Shown here: positions 18,912 to 30,537 of the stretch, piece after piece
Position numbering within the stretch: position 1 is the stretch's first letter
How the letters are laid out: each line of letters starts with the position of its first letter
Assembly (NCBI GenBank): GCA_012934845.2
Contig: WNNJ02003719.1
Coordinates: 1 to 64,000, forward strand
Direction: 5' to 3'
DNA length: 64,000 nucleotides
Source: Pomphorhynchus laevis
Taxonomy: Eukaryota; Acanthocephala; Palaeacanthocephala; Echinorhynchida; Pomphorhynchidae
Notes under the pieces: generated by a model
Databases searched by the model: none
Told to the model about the DNA's origin: nothing
The model's input: only the letters and a program-made list of their open reading frames with translations
Translations under genes and position numbers: made by a program

Positions 18912-21250
18912 ATAATAAATAATTTACTTTGTATTAGCATAATATTGGGATAAATAATTTACTTTGTATTGGGATAATAGTATAAGTAGTGGCAATATAA
19001 CTTTATGGAAATATAATTTAATTTATTTTTACTTAGTGATAATACTAGTTTATATTCTTTAAAGCTTAAAAGTGAATAAGCTATTAGAGGACTACAAATG
19101 CAACCCAAGGAACACATTGTATAAATATGAATTGTATTAATTTTGAAGAATTTTTACTTATCAAAATATTTAAAGCTTATATTATTATAATATTAAAGCT
19201 TATAATTTTTAATCAATAAGCGAATAAATTTATCCAAATAACCTTATTCTTAATAAAAATCAATATTAGTGATAAAGAAGGTATTTATCTAGATATCAAC
19301 TTCAATTAAAACTACTTTTAATTTATATCGTAAATATGACATATTTAAATTTACAAGAAACATATTTTTTGCATAAGCATTTATGCATACCATATAATAT
19401 AAAATATAATACATTAAATAATGAAATTTTAAGAATTGCAACAATTTGTAAGGATATTGGCTTTTTTCAAAATAATTAAAATAATTTAATAGATGCTTAT
19501 TTTAAATTTCAATTTTAAATTTTAACTTGATATAAAAATAAATTGTAAAAAATCTTATATAAAGTTATTAAATTAATTATAACTATTTATTACATAATTA
19601 ATATTTGGTTAATTATTTTATTGATATTATCATTAGGATATAAATAAAAATTGTATAATATTTTATAATATTTATTTATTTCGGCTAAATTTTGACCCGA
19701 ATGTAATTCTGAAAAATAATATTCTTCAATGATCTGTGAATTCAAATTTTATTTCGAGAAACGAAATAAAATTTATATTTTATTTTTGCATGAGAATTCA
19801 TGCATAACATATAATATAAAATATAATACATTAAATAATGAAATTTTAAGAATTGCAATAATATTTGATGAAAAAAAATTATACAATTTTTTAAACAATT
19901 TTATAATATTTGATGGGGATATGATCTAGATAGGAACATTAAATTAACATCGGTAGCTTTATTTTTAATAAATAAGTAATAAATCAGGATTATATGTAAA
20001 AATAAATAAATCTAATAGAATCCTTAAATATTTTGATAAATCAAAATTATTTAAATTTAGGACATCTATATTTAGACAAGTAAAATGTGTTCCAATGGGA
20101 AGTAATAGTAGCCCAATTATAGCTGACTTATTTTTAAGCTTTATAGAATATGAATTTGTTCATAACTGTGTAAAAACTAAATCTAAACAATATAAATATA
20201 TGAAATATATGTTTCGATACATTGATAATATATGTGCATTCAACTTTAATAATTTTTATTAATTTTTTTATCTAATTATCTAATTAGATAAATTAATAGA
20301 TAAATTAGTAATTATTATAAATTATCTAATTAATTAGATAAATTTATCTAAATTTATCTAATTTTTTTAATTAATGAAATTTATCCAGGTAGCCTCATTC
20401 TCAACAAAACCAATATTAATAATAAAGAAGGTGTATATCTAGATATGAACATTAAATTAACATTAACTAAAACTACTTTTAATTTATATCGTAAAAATGA
20501 TATATTTTAAAATATTGAAATTTTAAGAATTGCAACTATTTGTATCGATATTGGCTTTCTTCAAAAAAAATATTGGCTTTCTATAAAAATACCACCATAC
20601 AGAAATAGTAAAATATATAAATCAGCACAAGGATATTAAAAATAAATTTAAAATCATTAGCGGAAATTTTTTTGGATGGATATACTTTGTACTAGAATAC
20701 GATACTATATAATCAAATTTCATCAAAGGAAATACGACAAAGAGAACTTTCAAGCAAGTTATCAAATTTGCTTGAAAATGAGCATAAAATAATAAGGTGA
20801 TGAAGTAACCGAAAGATAAAGACTTTTATTCACAAATCTAAAACACACGCGAAGGTTATCAGTTTTGTTTTACGATACTATCATCACACCCATTCCACAT
20901 TATTGTCTATCAAGTAAGCAAGTATTCTTTTACTAAATTCTCGGGGTTCCGGATATTTTGATTTATCATAATTATATTGTGAACACGATGATGCGTCTTA
21001 TTTTGAGAAAAACGTCTTATTTTGAGAAAAACATCCTATTTGAGAAAATAATAAAATAAGAAATGAAATTTGGTATATTAAAAACAAGGTAGCTGCAAAA
21101 ATACAATTAAAAAATAGTAAAATATATAAATCAACACAATAATATAAAGAATAATTTTAAAATCATTAGCTGAAAAATTTTATGGATAATAAATAATATA
21201 CTTTGTATTAGAATGAGATACTAGATAATCAAATTTCATCAGAGGAAATA
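18912..21250 (+). pseudogene. Scattered decayed PLE-B fragments
   Basis: Recognisable pieces: 19200-19490 (YRKYDIFKFTRNIF-like), 19780-19930, 20030-20260 (FRQVKCVPMGSNSSPIIADLFLSF, then MFRYIDN, where the second D of YIDD is lost), 20380-20700 and 21100-21250. All contain stops or frameshifts. The pieces repeat each other, so several insertions or duplications are mixed. Confidence 0.6.
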
Positions 21251-21252
21251 AG

Positions 21253-21347
21253 TAATTATCACGTGTTTGACCCCGCTGCTATGTTGGGTCGAGGAATAGT
21301 TGTCGAAACCTGATAGCATGGTAGTTCCTCTTGATGACCTCTAATTC
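21253..21347 (+). ncRNA. Possible hammerhead-like block in the PLE-B tail
   Basis: Contains CTGCTATG...GGGT (21276-21289), C21290, GAGGAA (21291-21296), GAAA (21305-21308), a segment that pairs back with CTGCTATG (two G-U pairs), TTCCTC (21325-21330) that pairs with GAGGAA, then TTGATGA, where CUGANGA needs a C first. The strand order is again the reverse of normal. Stem II next to the core does not pair well here. Weak evidence. Confidence 0.3.
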
Positions 21348-21409
21348 TTATTGGTTCTTGTTTTTATCGGTTCTTGTTGTTTTTTAATTGTGTTGTCAGG
21401 ATAATGGAC

Positions 21410-21640
21410 ATCTGATTTTGTATATATTAATCTCGCAAACTTTTTTATATTAAAAATAAATTTAAAATCATTAGCTGAAAAATTTTATGGATAATAAATA
21501 ATATACTTTGTATTAGAATGAGATACTAAATAATCAAATTTCATTAAAGGAAATAAGTAATTAGCGCGTATTTGGAAGCGCTGCTATGTTGGGTCGAGGA
21601 ATAGTTGTCGAATCCTGATAGTATAGCAGTTCCTCTTGAT
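21410..21640 (+). pseudogene. Second PLE-B tail copy
   Basis: Repeats the preceding tail about 310 bp later, with the same AATAAATAATATACTTTGTATT block and CTGCTATGTTGGGTC block. GAAA is mutated to GAAT. Confidence 0.6.
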
Positions 21641-23350
21641 GATTTCTAATCCGTATTCTTATAAACGTTCTGTTATTTATTGGTCAATTTATAACAAAAA
21701 AACTTGCAAAAAACCTGATGAGAGATTAAAGTTATACCTGATTGATCTGAGAGCCTATAAAAAATGAAGGATTATTCTGGAATAGAATAAAGGATTAATA
21801 ACGTGAATAGATGTGTTTTCAAAATACGCTTTTACATATCCATTAAAATCAAAAACTCCCAAGACGTTGTTAAAAATTAGAAAGGACTTTTCGTTTTCTC
21901 ATACCCATTAAAGATTTAATGGGTATGATGTTTTAATGTTTTCCGATTAAAGATTCAATGGGAAATAATTTGTCAATTCCGATTTTGAATCTACCTATGT
22001 ATAGTCTATTCTCGTTTTTTAACGTGACACATTTGCACGACAGGCCTAGTCATCCATAAATACAAGGATGAAGTTTCGGGTATAAGTAATATAAAATCAT
22101 AAAATCCGAAAATTCATAGGTATGAATTTTCGGATTACTCTAGCATAAAAAATAGCTCATATGAGCTATTGACATGAGCTATACATATGAGCTATCAATA
22201 GCTCATATGGAGTGTCACAAATTTATTTAAAGAGAAAAGCAAAAAATTTGTTAGCAATTCTAAATATAGCTTTGAAGTTATAGACAAATTAGTAGAAAAG
22301 AACTAACGTGAATACAACAAAGAAACTGGATTTATTTTATCACGAAGATTCTTTTAAACAATAGAATAAAGTATCGACCTGAACTCAAGAAAAAAAACAA
22401 AGTTTATTCGTCTCTATGATAAATAAATAAAAAGACTGCAATCTATCTAGGCAAAACCATTAGATGCCAAGCATTAGAAAGAGAAGAGCTCGTTTAAATA
22501 AATTATTTCAAACAATAGGATAAAATCAATAATTAATAGAGTTGAATTGGTTGTTTCTAACCACCAAATAAAAAATGAAAAATAACTTTATATTTTATTA
22601 AAAAAATCGTCGTTTATTTTTTCTAGTCACTCCACAGACATGGTCACGCGCCGGGCGCGTGACAATTAATAATAAATTAATTATAACATTGATTAATCTC
22701 GATTCATCATTAGTTCCAAAGAAAGAACTAATTCGTATTTCTTAGTAATTTCAAAATCAAGTGATACATTGATTTAGATTTGTTTGTCGGAATAAATTCA
22801 TACTGAATTATTACACATTATTACCTATTCACGAAATTATTTAATTAAATTGATTAAATAATATTATAAAACTACATCTCGTTGTGATTTCAAAGATAAT
22901 TTCAATTGCTAGAGATTATTAAATTTAATTAATTAAATTAAATTTGTTTTAATTGATTTTAATTTGTTCCAATTACTCTCATAAATTGAGAGTAATCGGA
23001 ACTTCAATAATAAAGAAGATACAATTTAAATTAATATCGAATTTCAATTGCGATTAGCAAATTACAGTCAATTATTTTTGACTTTAGAACTTAATCAAAT
23101 TACTCTTTGATATTATTAGATTAATTACTCAAAGGCAGATTGAAGTTCACCACAACCTATTTTAATTATCAAGATAATTTATTCTTGTGGAATATAACTC
23201 ATTTGCTCAAAGGTTACCGTGACACTTACACAATATGTGGTTGGAAACACATGAAACAGTGAACTAATTAATCTTCACGGAAGTACCGATCGACAAATAA
23301 TGCTGCTACAGGGGTTAAATCACTTTATACAGATGAATGCGAAATAATCT
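21640..23350. other. AT-rich intergenic DNA upstream of the GPCR
   Basis: No coding frame. Several palindromes built on AGCTCATATGAGCT lie at 22150-22200. A GC-rich palindrome lies at 22643-22663. Long runs of AATTAATT-type sequence lie at 22670-23120. I see no clear promoter. Confidence 0.5.
22643..22663. repeat. Perfect GC-rich palindrome in AT-rich DNA
   Basis: GTCACGCGCC and GGCGCGTGAC flank a single central G. It is about 690 bp upstream of the GPCR start. It may be a protein-binding site or a remnant of an element end. Confidence 0.8.
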
Positions 23351-23353
23351 GAA

Positions 23354-24313
23354 ATGGTAAAACACTGTACTGATTATATAAGCAACTCACTTTTTAAATC
23401 TGCGCTATGGATTGAAAGGATTATAATTCCAATACATTTATGCTTTGGATTTCCAGGTAACTTTATGTTATACAGAGTAATGCAAAACACTATATGTCGT
23501 TCAATGCATATGACAGTGTTTTTCAAGGCTATTTCAATAACTGATAGTATATTATTAATTGTGAACTTCGGAAAATGGCTTGAGAGTCTACATGTATTTA
23601 ATATGAATAAGCTCACTAATTGTGGATGGGTATGGGGTGTTGTGTACGCAGCTCATTCAATATCAAATTGGCTATTGATGTTGCTTAATTTTGATCGGGC
23701 ATTGTTCGTGATTCGTAATGATCTCAGCAGACGATACTTTAATAAACGAAACTGTAAGATAATGTGTCTTGTTATTTCAATTGTGCTTTCCACGTATATG
23801 CTACAATTACCCATTTTTCTGCGCTACAATGCTTCAAACTATCATTTCTCCGGAACACCATGTGTATATAAGCATTATGCCCGGAACTGGGGCAGAATTG
23901 GCTGGCCAATCATTTACAACGTGTTTTTCCTAGCTATACCATATACGGGAATTCTTAGTTGCTCAATTTATTTGCTTCATTATGTGAATAGAAGTAAGAG
24001 AAAAGTTGGTGGCAAATCACGCAAGGATGAAGAACAGAGTTTAAGAAGTACTGTGCTAATTTCTCTTATCTATATCGTATGCGCCGTTCCATTCGGATTC
24101 GTTTTAAATTTTACAGCGGCCGTAATAAATAAATCATCTTGCCATCTGCAAAGTTTTTGGATTTTAATGAATATTGGATTGATGCAACTTTCAGCGGTCA
24201 ACCATTCAATGAAGTTTTATCTTATAGCTTCGCAGACTAAAATAATTCGCAACAACTTGATGAAGATATTAAAAAATGAGGATATAAGTGTTTCAAGTGA
24301 GAGACCCGTTTAA
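23354..24313 (+). CDS. Rhodopsin-like seven-transmembrane receptor (orphan GPCR)
   Basis: A single-exon frame of 319 residues predicted to sit in the plasma membrane. Seven hydrophobic segments lie at about 20-42, 52-75, 92-115, 135-157, 186-210, 232-257 and 265-292. TM1 has GN (FPGNFMLY). The ECL1 cysteine (NCGW) and ECL2 cysteine (TPCVY) can form the class A disulfide. The DRY motif at the end of TM3 is DRA (LNFDRALFVI). TM7 has NHSMKFYL in place of NPxxY, a form common in invertebrate peptide receptors of the FMRFamide-like type. The third intracellular loop is basic (RSKRKVGGKSRKDEEQ). The C-tail is short. The ligand is unknown. No introns or lesions are visible, so it may be a recent retrocopy or an intronless lineage-specific receptor. 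The start codon is the first ATG before TM1. Confidence 0.85.
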   Translation: MVKHCTDYISNSLFKSALWIERIIIPIHLCFGFPGNFMLYRVMQNTICRSMHMTVFFKAISITDSILLIVNFGKWLESLHVFNMNKLTNCGWVWGVVYAAHSISNWLLMLLNFDRALFVIRNDLSRRYFNKRNCKIMCLVISIVLSTYMLQLPIFLRYNASNYHFSGTPCVYKHYARNWGRIGWPIIYNVFFLAIPYTGILSCSIYLLHYVNRSKRKVGGKSRKDEEQSLRSTVLISLIYIVCAVPFGFVLNFTAAVINKSSCHLQSFWILMNIGLMQLSAVNHSMKFYLIASQTKIIRNNLMKILKNEDISVSSERPV

Positions 24314-24700
24314 AATGTATTTGATTGCTATAAATTATAGTTGTATTTTGTTTCAATATTATGTTTTTGATATCAAACCTGCGTTTTTGATATCAAACGA
24401 GCCGTTATTGCGTTCAAGCTCAACACTTGTGCAACCTCTTCCGTCATTTGAATGACAAATAATGTATTTATGTCGTGTTTCTCATCACGAGATTTCTACT
24501 GTCATCTTGACTCTTAAATATTGTAACTTAACACTTAAAACTATTTTCAATCATGTTTTAAATTACCACTTAATTAAAAATAATATATTAGCAAAATATT
24601 AAAATATTTATGTAATAATATAAGCGAAATATTTTGCTAATACTACATCATTTTGCTTTAATACTAATTTTCTTTTAAAAATATTGCGTAAATCACGCTT
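24314..24700. other. GPCR downstream region, no gene
   Basis: AT-rich. A direct repeat of GTTTTTGATATCAAAC occurs twice at about 24363-24400. No clear AATAAA signal close to the stop codon. Confidence 0.5.
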
Positions 24701-25545
24701 TCAGACTCATTTCTGACCCTTTTGACAATTAGATCAATTCGAAACATTTGCTCGACTTCCATGATTTGCCTGTCAATTACAGACTTTACATAACCTTTAG
24801 ACATGAATTCGTTTCTTAGTGCTTTGATGCATTCGGTATGCTGTGATTGTTCATAGCAAATCTTTCTAGCTCGTATAAACTCATTGCGAATTAAGAGGAG
24901 TTTGATTTTGATAGGTGCAAGGAGTGAGCATGCAAAATCGGCTATACACCGCTAAATGTTTTGTGTAATTTTGTTTGCCACATTCTATTCAGGTCGTTAT
25001 AGTCCGATAAATATCAAAGTATCCTCATTTCTCTCACTGAAACGAAATTCACTAGTATTGCTGAGACTATCAAGGAGATAATCAAACCATTCTATTCCAT
25101 GAGTCCAGATCATGCTATTCAGGTCGTTATATATATCTATGCCGATAAATATCACAGTATCCTCATTTTTCTCACTGAAACGAAATTCACTAGTATTGCT
25201 GAGACTCTCAAGGAGATCATCAAACCGTTCTATTCCATGAGTCCAGATGACAAAAATATCATCGATGTATTTTAACCAGAGATACGGCTTATAGAGACTG
25301 CTGGATATTATATTTTCTTTAACATGTGCCATATATAATTCAGCGACCAAGGGTGCAACCAGGCTGCTAATTGATGTACCAATCTGTTGATGAAAAAGGT
25401 GACCTTCGAACGTAAATGTGTTGAATTTCAAGACTGTGTCCAATAATGATTGTGTTTTGTTTATTTCAGTTTCTTGCCAATTATTTTTACGTAATATTTC
25501 AACAATTGATCTAATGCCTTTATGTATGTGCCTATACATTTATGC
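24700..25545 (-). pseudogene. PLE remnant with duplicated segment
   Basis: On the minus strand the frame at 24997-25539 shows RT motif B (HQQIGTSISSLVAPLVAELYM) and motif C (LKYIDDIFVIW), followed by a segment of about 40 residues present twice (WTHGIERFDDLLESLSN and WTHGIEWFDYLLDSLSN). The duplication covers about 120 bp. Motif B has lost the usual MGT (TSI). The downstream part decays in 24700-24990. No nuclease is seen. Confidence 0.75.
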
Positions 25546-26126
25546 CTATATGTATTGACGTTTATAGTGATTAAACGTTAAGTGTGTACAAAATCTTATG
25601 TCCATCTTCACTTTATGTGATTTTATAATCTCACATTATGACTTTACAATTTTTCACGTCATGTTAACGACACAAAATATAAACATTTATATCGTTATAT
25701 ATTAAGATGAATATAAATATTTACAGTATAAACATGAATTATTTAAAAACGTTTATTAATAATAACTAATATTTATCCGAAATATGTTCGTATAAATTAA
25801 AATATTTAGTTAAAAATTATCGTTAATTATGCAATTATTACAACAAAAAATGTTATGTTTAATTAATATTAAATTAATATTAAAATATTTAATATTAATT
25901 AATATTAATATTTAATATTAATTAATATTTAATAAATATTTAAATTAATATTATGTTTAAATTAATATAATATTTTATAACTATATAGTTATGAAATACA
26001 ATTGTATATTTAATTAATGAACGATAAAAATATTTTAAATAATTATTGAACATAATAAAATATATTAAGTTTAAAAATGGTTATTTTAAATAATCACTGT
26101 TAAAAACCACCATCCCAGGGTATATT
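25546..26126. other. AT-rich stretch without gene
   Basis: Dominated by ATTAATATTAAAT-type sequence; nothing recognisable. Confidence 0.5.
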
Positions 26127-26187
26127 AAAGACGCTAATAATATTACTTGTAATAAAAGAAACTGGGAAGTAGAGCCTTTATTTATTT

Positions 26188-26225
26188 GCGAAACGTTTAG
26201 ACCGTTTCTGGTCTTCTTCAGTCGC
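26188..26225 (-). ncRNA. Minimal PLE hammerhead, left terminal copy
   Basis: On the minus strand GCGA precedes CTGAAGA (CUGANGA with N7 = A). Stem II is GACC/GGTC, then TAAA where GAAA is needed, then CGTT and TCGC that pairs with GCGA. The G12 loss should inactivate it. Confidence 0.6.
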
Positions 26226-26339
26226 TAGTGTTAAATGTTAGATTTTGACAGTGGGTATGACAATTTATCTGCAATTACAATCTGGAAGAATTCAAAGATC
26301 GTACAAAAAAATAAGAAGTGGACACCCATCCCGTACAAA

Positions 26340-27060
26340 ACGTGAAATTATACGCAATGAGGCACACCGGGCTTTGACAATTTGTTCAACCCCTGAAACT
26401 TTCGAAGAACAACTAACGTTGCTGTATGTTCAGTTCATAGACGTGGTTATACACACCGCCAGGTTCTCACACAGTTTTCATATATTCGTGAGCTAGACAA
26501 AAAAAAGCCAAACTAACAATGGAATGCACTTATTAAAAAACGATGAGAATACTATTAATCTAATTGTGACCTTCCATCCCTTACTGGCATGACTCCACCG
26601 TTTATTAGATTTGGCATTTTCAGAGATTCTTGCGACAAGAAGACAGACCATACAAAGACCTCCGATAGGATACCGGAACTCAGGAAATTTCAACTGGATA
26701 GTACAACACATGTCACCGATAACCACTGAAGGAGATGGATTACGCCGTTGTGGAGACCGAAGATGTGCAAATTGCATTGACATGATCGAATCACTCAGGT
26801 TTACCTCTTAAATAACGGGTCTATCATACACAATAGACGGTGAATACAAATGCAAATCGAGATACGTGATTTATATGAACGTGTCTGGATTGTGAAGTCC
26901 AACAGGTAGGACAAACTTTGACGCAATACAACATTCGAGCTAACAACCGTCGAAAGGACATACAAAGCGGCAATATGGAAGCAAACGGGACAGTTCATCA
27001 TCTTGTCGAAAATCCATCACACACAATGAAGACTGTCATAACAGATTGACATATTAATTA
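26340..27060 (+). pseudogene. PLE C-terminal RT tail and GIY-YIG nuclease, decayed
   Basis: Recognisable in shifting frames: REIIRNEAHRALTIC near 26345, a cysteine cluster (RRCGDRRCANC) near 26750, SYTIDGEYKCKSRYVIYM near 26825, QQVGQT-like sequence near 26905 and RANNRRKDIQSGNMEAN near 26940. Multiple stops and frameshifts. Same domain order as PLE 1. Confidence 0.75.
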
Positions 27061-27061
27061 C

Positions 27062-27454
27062 ACATAAAAGCGTAAACAACGGGAAACACGATGGGTTATA
27101 CAATTGATGACTGACAAAAGTCTGAATCAGGCCGAACATCCGTGACATCCATTGGAAATAAGTGATAGTGGTGCAAATCCTCAGAGTAATGCAAATATCT
27201 CACTCCAACAAAGAACTCAACACAGCAATCGAAGTCACGCCATGTGAAGTGATAATAACAAAAACTCGAATAATACTGAAATTCTTCCAGATAAAAAGCT
27301 GTGATAAAATTTTTTGTAAGATCTTGGAATTCTTCCAGATCGGAAAAAAAATTTTAACGTGGCAAATGCGTGCCAGCGCACGCTTACAGGACCACAGATA
27401 GTGGTCATGTAAGCGTGGTCATGACCACAAATAGTTGGGATTACAGATAAATTG
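27062..27454. other. Tail region of the PLE with an inserted LINE-A-like scrap
   Basis: GTGGTCATGTAAGCGTG (27406-27422) matches the 3' end of LINE-A (about 63839-63855). A short hairpin (GCGTGCC/GGCACGC-like) lies near 27370. Otherwise noncoding. Confidence 0.4.
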
Positions 27455-27489
27455 TCCTACCCACTGTCAAAATCTAACATTTAACACTA

Positions 27490-27527
27490 GCGACTGAAGA
27501 TGACCAAAAATGGTCGAAAAGTTTCGC
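27490..27527 (+). ncRNA. Minimal PLE hammerhead, right terminal copy
   Basis: GCGA (27490-27493), CTGAAGA (27494-27500), stem II GACC/GGTC, GAAA, AGTT in place of the usual ACGT, then TCGC (27524-27527) pairing with GCGA. Core intact. Stem III is reduced to near nothing, so activity would need dimer formation, as reported for PLE hammerheads. Confidence 0.6.
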
Positions 27528-27609
27528 AAATAAATAAACGCTCTACTTCTCAGTTTCTTTCATTACAAGTTATATATAAATAAAAATAAATTATATATAT
27601 AAATATATA

Positions 27610-28495
27610 TAAAGACACCAGCAATTCCTCACGATGATATACGAAGCTCAGGTGCATAAAGCGTTTTTACCGGCTTGTTGCGCGTGTGGACCTTTTAGTT
27701 ATTCTTTATGTAAGGTACAAATTCGTATCCGTTGATTACGAGGGCACTGAATTTCTCACATGATTCCAAAAGGAATGCGTCATTTTATAAATTGTTATTG
27801 CGAAAAATCGCTTGAAACTGTGGTCCAGGAGCCAAAGCTGGCTAAGATTGATTTTTAATCCATATATGCTGCTAAATAACTGGACTTCGATCATCAGCTC
27901 CATCAGTCTAATGTATCACTCCGAGACGTTCCTAACCACCCAGCAGTCATCGTCAGTCGGATGAAGTAGTTAGGGTACGTATCGACTGCTTTTGTGATAA
28001 CTATAAAGACACCAGCAATTTATCACGATGCTATACGAAGTTCATGTGCAGAAGCGTATTTACTGGCTTGTTGCGTGTGTGGACCTTCTAGTTATTCTTT
28101 ATATAAGGCACAAATGCGTATCCGTTGATTACGAGGGCACTGAATTTCTCACAGGATTCCTGAAGGAATGCGTCATTGTATAAATTGTTATTACGAAAAA
28201 ATCGCTTGAAACTGTGGTCCAGGAGCCAAAGCTGGCTACGATTGATTTTTAATCCAAATTTGCTGCTAAATAACTAGACTTCGATCATCAGCTCCGTCAG
28301 TCTAATGTATCACTTCGAGACGTTCCTAACCACCCAGCAGTATCGACGGTCGGATGAAGTAGTTAGGGTACGTTTGACTACTTTTGTAATAACTATAAAG
28401 ACAACCCCAATTCCTCATAATGCTATACGAAACTCAGGTGCAAAAAGGCGTTTTTACTGGCTCGTTGCGTGTGTGACCTTTCTAGTTATTCTTAT
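27610..28495 (-). repeat. Family-3 repeats, minus orientation, two full units and a part
   Basis: Units at about 27613-28004 and 28005-28396, then a truncated third. They are 5-10% diverged from the plus array at 30535-33924 by eye. Reversed-order ribozyme blocks lie at about 27926-27995 and 28316-28380. Confidence 0.85.
27926..27995 (-). ncRNA. Reversed-order hammerhead-like motif, mutated (family 3)
   Basis: CTGACGA, stem II AGCAGTC/GACTGCT and the UC cleavage site are kept. GAAA reads GATA. Stem III next to the core is extended here (ACGT with ACGT). Confidence 0.45.
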
Positions 28496-28622
28496 ATATA
28501 ATAGTAGTGCACGGATGTGCTTGATAGACAACGGTCTAAGATTTCTTTCGAAATAAGGCATTTATACAAAATAGTGTTGCTTGATAGACTGGACTTTGAT
28601 TCACGACTTTCAGTCACTATAT
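28496..28622 (-). repeat. Family-2 repeat fragment
   Basis: The TAGTAGTGCAC...GTTGCTTGATAGACTGGACTT block of family 2, cut before the ribozyme. It directly follows family 3. Confidence 0.8.
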
Positions 28623-28624
28623 AT

Positions 28625-29836
28625 AGAAGTAGACGAGATTCGACCTGAAGCGTAAAAGGCTCTCGACGTTGTTGGCATTAAGTGGCTAACACGGATCTTC
28701 TACGTTGCATTTGAAGTCGGGCAAGGTTCCAAGTGAATGGCGAATTGGGGGTGGTGGTACCTGTCTTAAAAAAGGTGACCGAAGAGTATGTTCCAATTAT
28801 CGGGTCATCACTCTTCTTAGCAAAACTGGTAAGCTATTTTGCTAGGATTTTTGAGTTAAAAATACGGCAAATGGTTAAGGGACAGTTGCAAGAGGAACAA
28901 TGCGGCTTTCGTCCAGGTTGTGGAACAACGGATCAGCTCTTTACTCTCTCAACTATCTTTGAATGGTCTTGGGAGTTCGCTCAACCGGTCTGCATGTGTT
29001 TTGTATATTTGGAGGGGGCGTTCGACCAAGTTCCTCGAGAGAGGTTGTGGGAGGTACTAAGAGAGTATGGAGTACCAAACTATTTTCGGGAAGTTGTGGC
29101 TTCTCTGCATGAACAAAGTATGAGTTATGTTCGTACTCGAGGTAGGAAGTCTGGATCATTTCTAGTAGGCGTTGGACTTCGTCAGGATTATCCTTTGTTT
29201 CCACTTTAGTTCCTTGTTTACACGGACAAAATTTCGTGATGGGCTGCTCTGACGGATGTCGATCTTCAGTTCGGTTCCATTAAGATACCATCTCTGCTTT
29301 TTGTAGATGACGTTGTCTTGTTGGCTTCTTGTCCTGAGGATTTGCAATGCATACTAGATCGATTTACGATGGAATGCCAAGCGGCAGGGATATTAGTTAG
29401 TACCTCACAGACTGTCTCTATGTGTTCATCTCGGATTCAGATGCCAATGTCAATCCCGATTGGAGAAAATGTTCTTCCTGATGTGGAAGATTTCAAGTGT
29501 CTTGGGGTATTGTTCTCGAGGGAGGGCAAGGTTATCAAAGAGATTGAGAAGCGGATTTGTGCAGCTAACGCAGCAATGCGTTCTTTGTTTAGGTATGTCG
29601 TGGTTAAGCGGGAGTTGAGTCTTCGGGCGAAGCATTTGGTTTACCATGCAATCTTCGCTCCTATCTTAACCTATGGTCATGAGCTTTGGGTTATGACAGA
29701 AAGGATACTATCTCGGATACAGGCCACCGAAATGAGGTTCCTTCGCGATATGGCTGGTCTTAGCCTTAGAAATAAGGATAAGAATTCGGTCATCCGAGAT
29801 GGACTCCGAGTAAATCGCTGCATATATAACGGACTG
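28625..29836 (+). pseudogene. LINE-B reverse transcriptase remnant
   Basis: Starts with DEIRPE-like sequence and a truncated first RT block. QCGFRPGCGTTDQLFTL and CFVYLEGAFDQVPRERLW (motif A; D is kept) lie near 28920-29050. Then come VGVGLRQDYPLFPL (motif B, altered), FVDDVVLLAS (motif C region with DD) near 29305 and LGVLFSREGKVIKEIEKRI in the thumb. At least two frame breaks lie between 29209 and 29318. The family is non-LTR (RTE- or CR1-like) and is also present at 54400-56080. Confidence 0.75.
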
Positions 29837-30537
29837 TGAAAAATACCTTTGGCAAATTTTATATGTTGCCAAAAACACATAAAGAAACACGCCCCTACCG
29901 AGGTCGGCCGATAGTTAGCTGTGTTGATACACCTACAGAATTCCTATCAAAATGGGTACATACTCAACTGGCAACTTTTCTGCACCGTAAACCGTCATAC
30001 ATATCTAGTTCTATCGAATTCCTTCGCAGACTTGAAGGTATTAAAACACAAAGGTTAAATATTACCAAGCTTATCACTGCAGATGTAGAATCGCTTTATA
30101 CGAATATTCCTCACAACGAAGGCATTAACGCCATAAACGTTGCACTTAGAGATTCCGATATATCTATAAAACAGAAGACATTCATTATTGAAGCAGTTAC
30201 GCTTATTTTGCAAAACAATTATTTATATTTCGAAGACAATGTTTACCATCAAATATCGGGGATCGCAATGGGAACACCGATTGCACCCGCGTATGTGATG
30301 ATCTACATGGCTGAGATGGAAAAACGATGGCTTGCAACTTCGTCGATTCAACCGTTAATGTATACTCGGTATATTGATGATATTTTTATGCTTTGGGGCG
30401 GTAATGATGTTTTATTGGATGATTTCATTTTCAAATCCAACAGCTCAACTGGTTTAACGTTATCCGTTAATAAAAGCAGCTACACTGTCAATTTTTTAGA
30501 CGTCACAATAACAATAAACGATCATGTAATTCAATGG
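29836..30537 (+). CDS. PLE reverse transcriptase, open central fragment
   Basis: An open frame of about 234 residues with the PLE signatures FYMLPKTHKETRPYRGRPIVS, motif A (TADVESLYTNIP), motif B (HQISGIAMGTPIAPAYV) and motif C (TRYIDDIFMLW). It ends at IQW, where the family-3 array begins; the last part of the 247-residue frame is repeat sequence. It lacks the N-terminal region and the nuclease. It probably came from an element of the Poseidon type. The open state suggests recent insertion or capture. Confidence 0.8.

Larger units (their letters stand above)
26127..27575 (+). mobile_element. Decayed PLE between inverted terminal copies
   Basis: The left end (26150-26260) and right end (27455-27570) are inverted copies of about 110 bp. 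Each has the CTAGCGACTGAAGA hammerhead signature. The body, on the plus strand, is the C-terminal half of a PLE protein with many stops. Confidence 0.75.

Noticed and set aside
20800-20850. Hammerhead from GTGATGAAGTAACCGAAAG
   Set aside because: The first core base is G in place of C, and no stem II or stem I pairing is visible.
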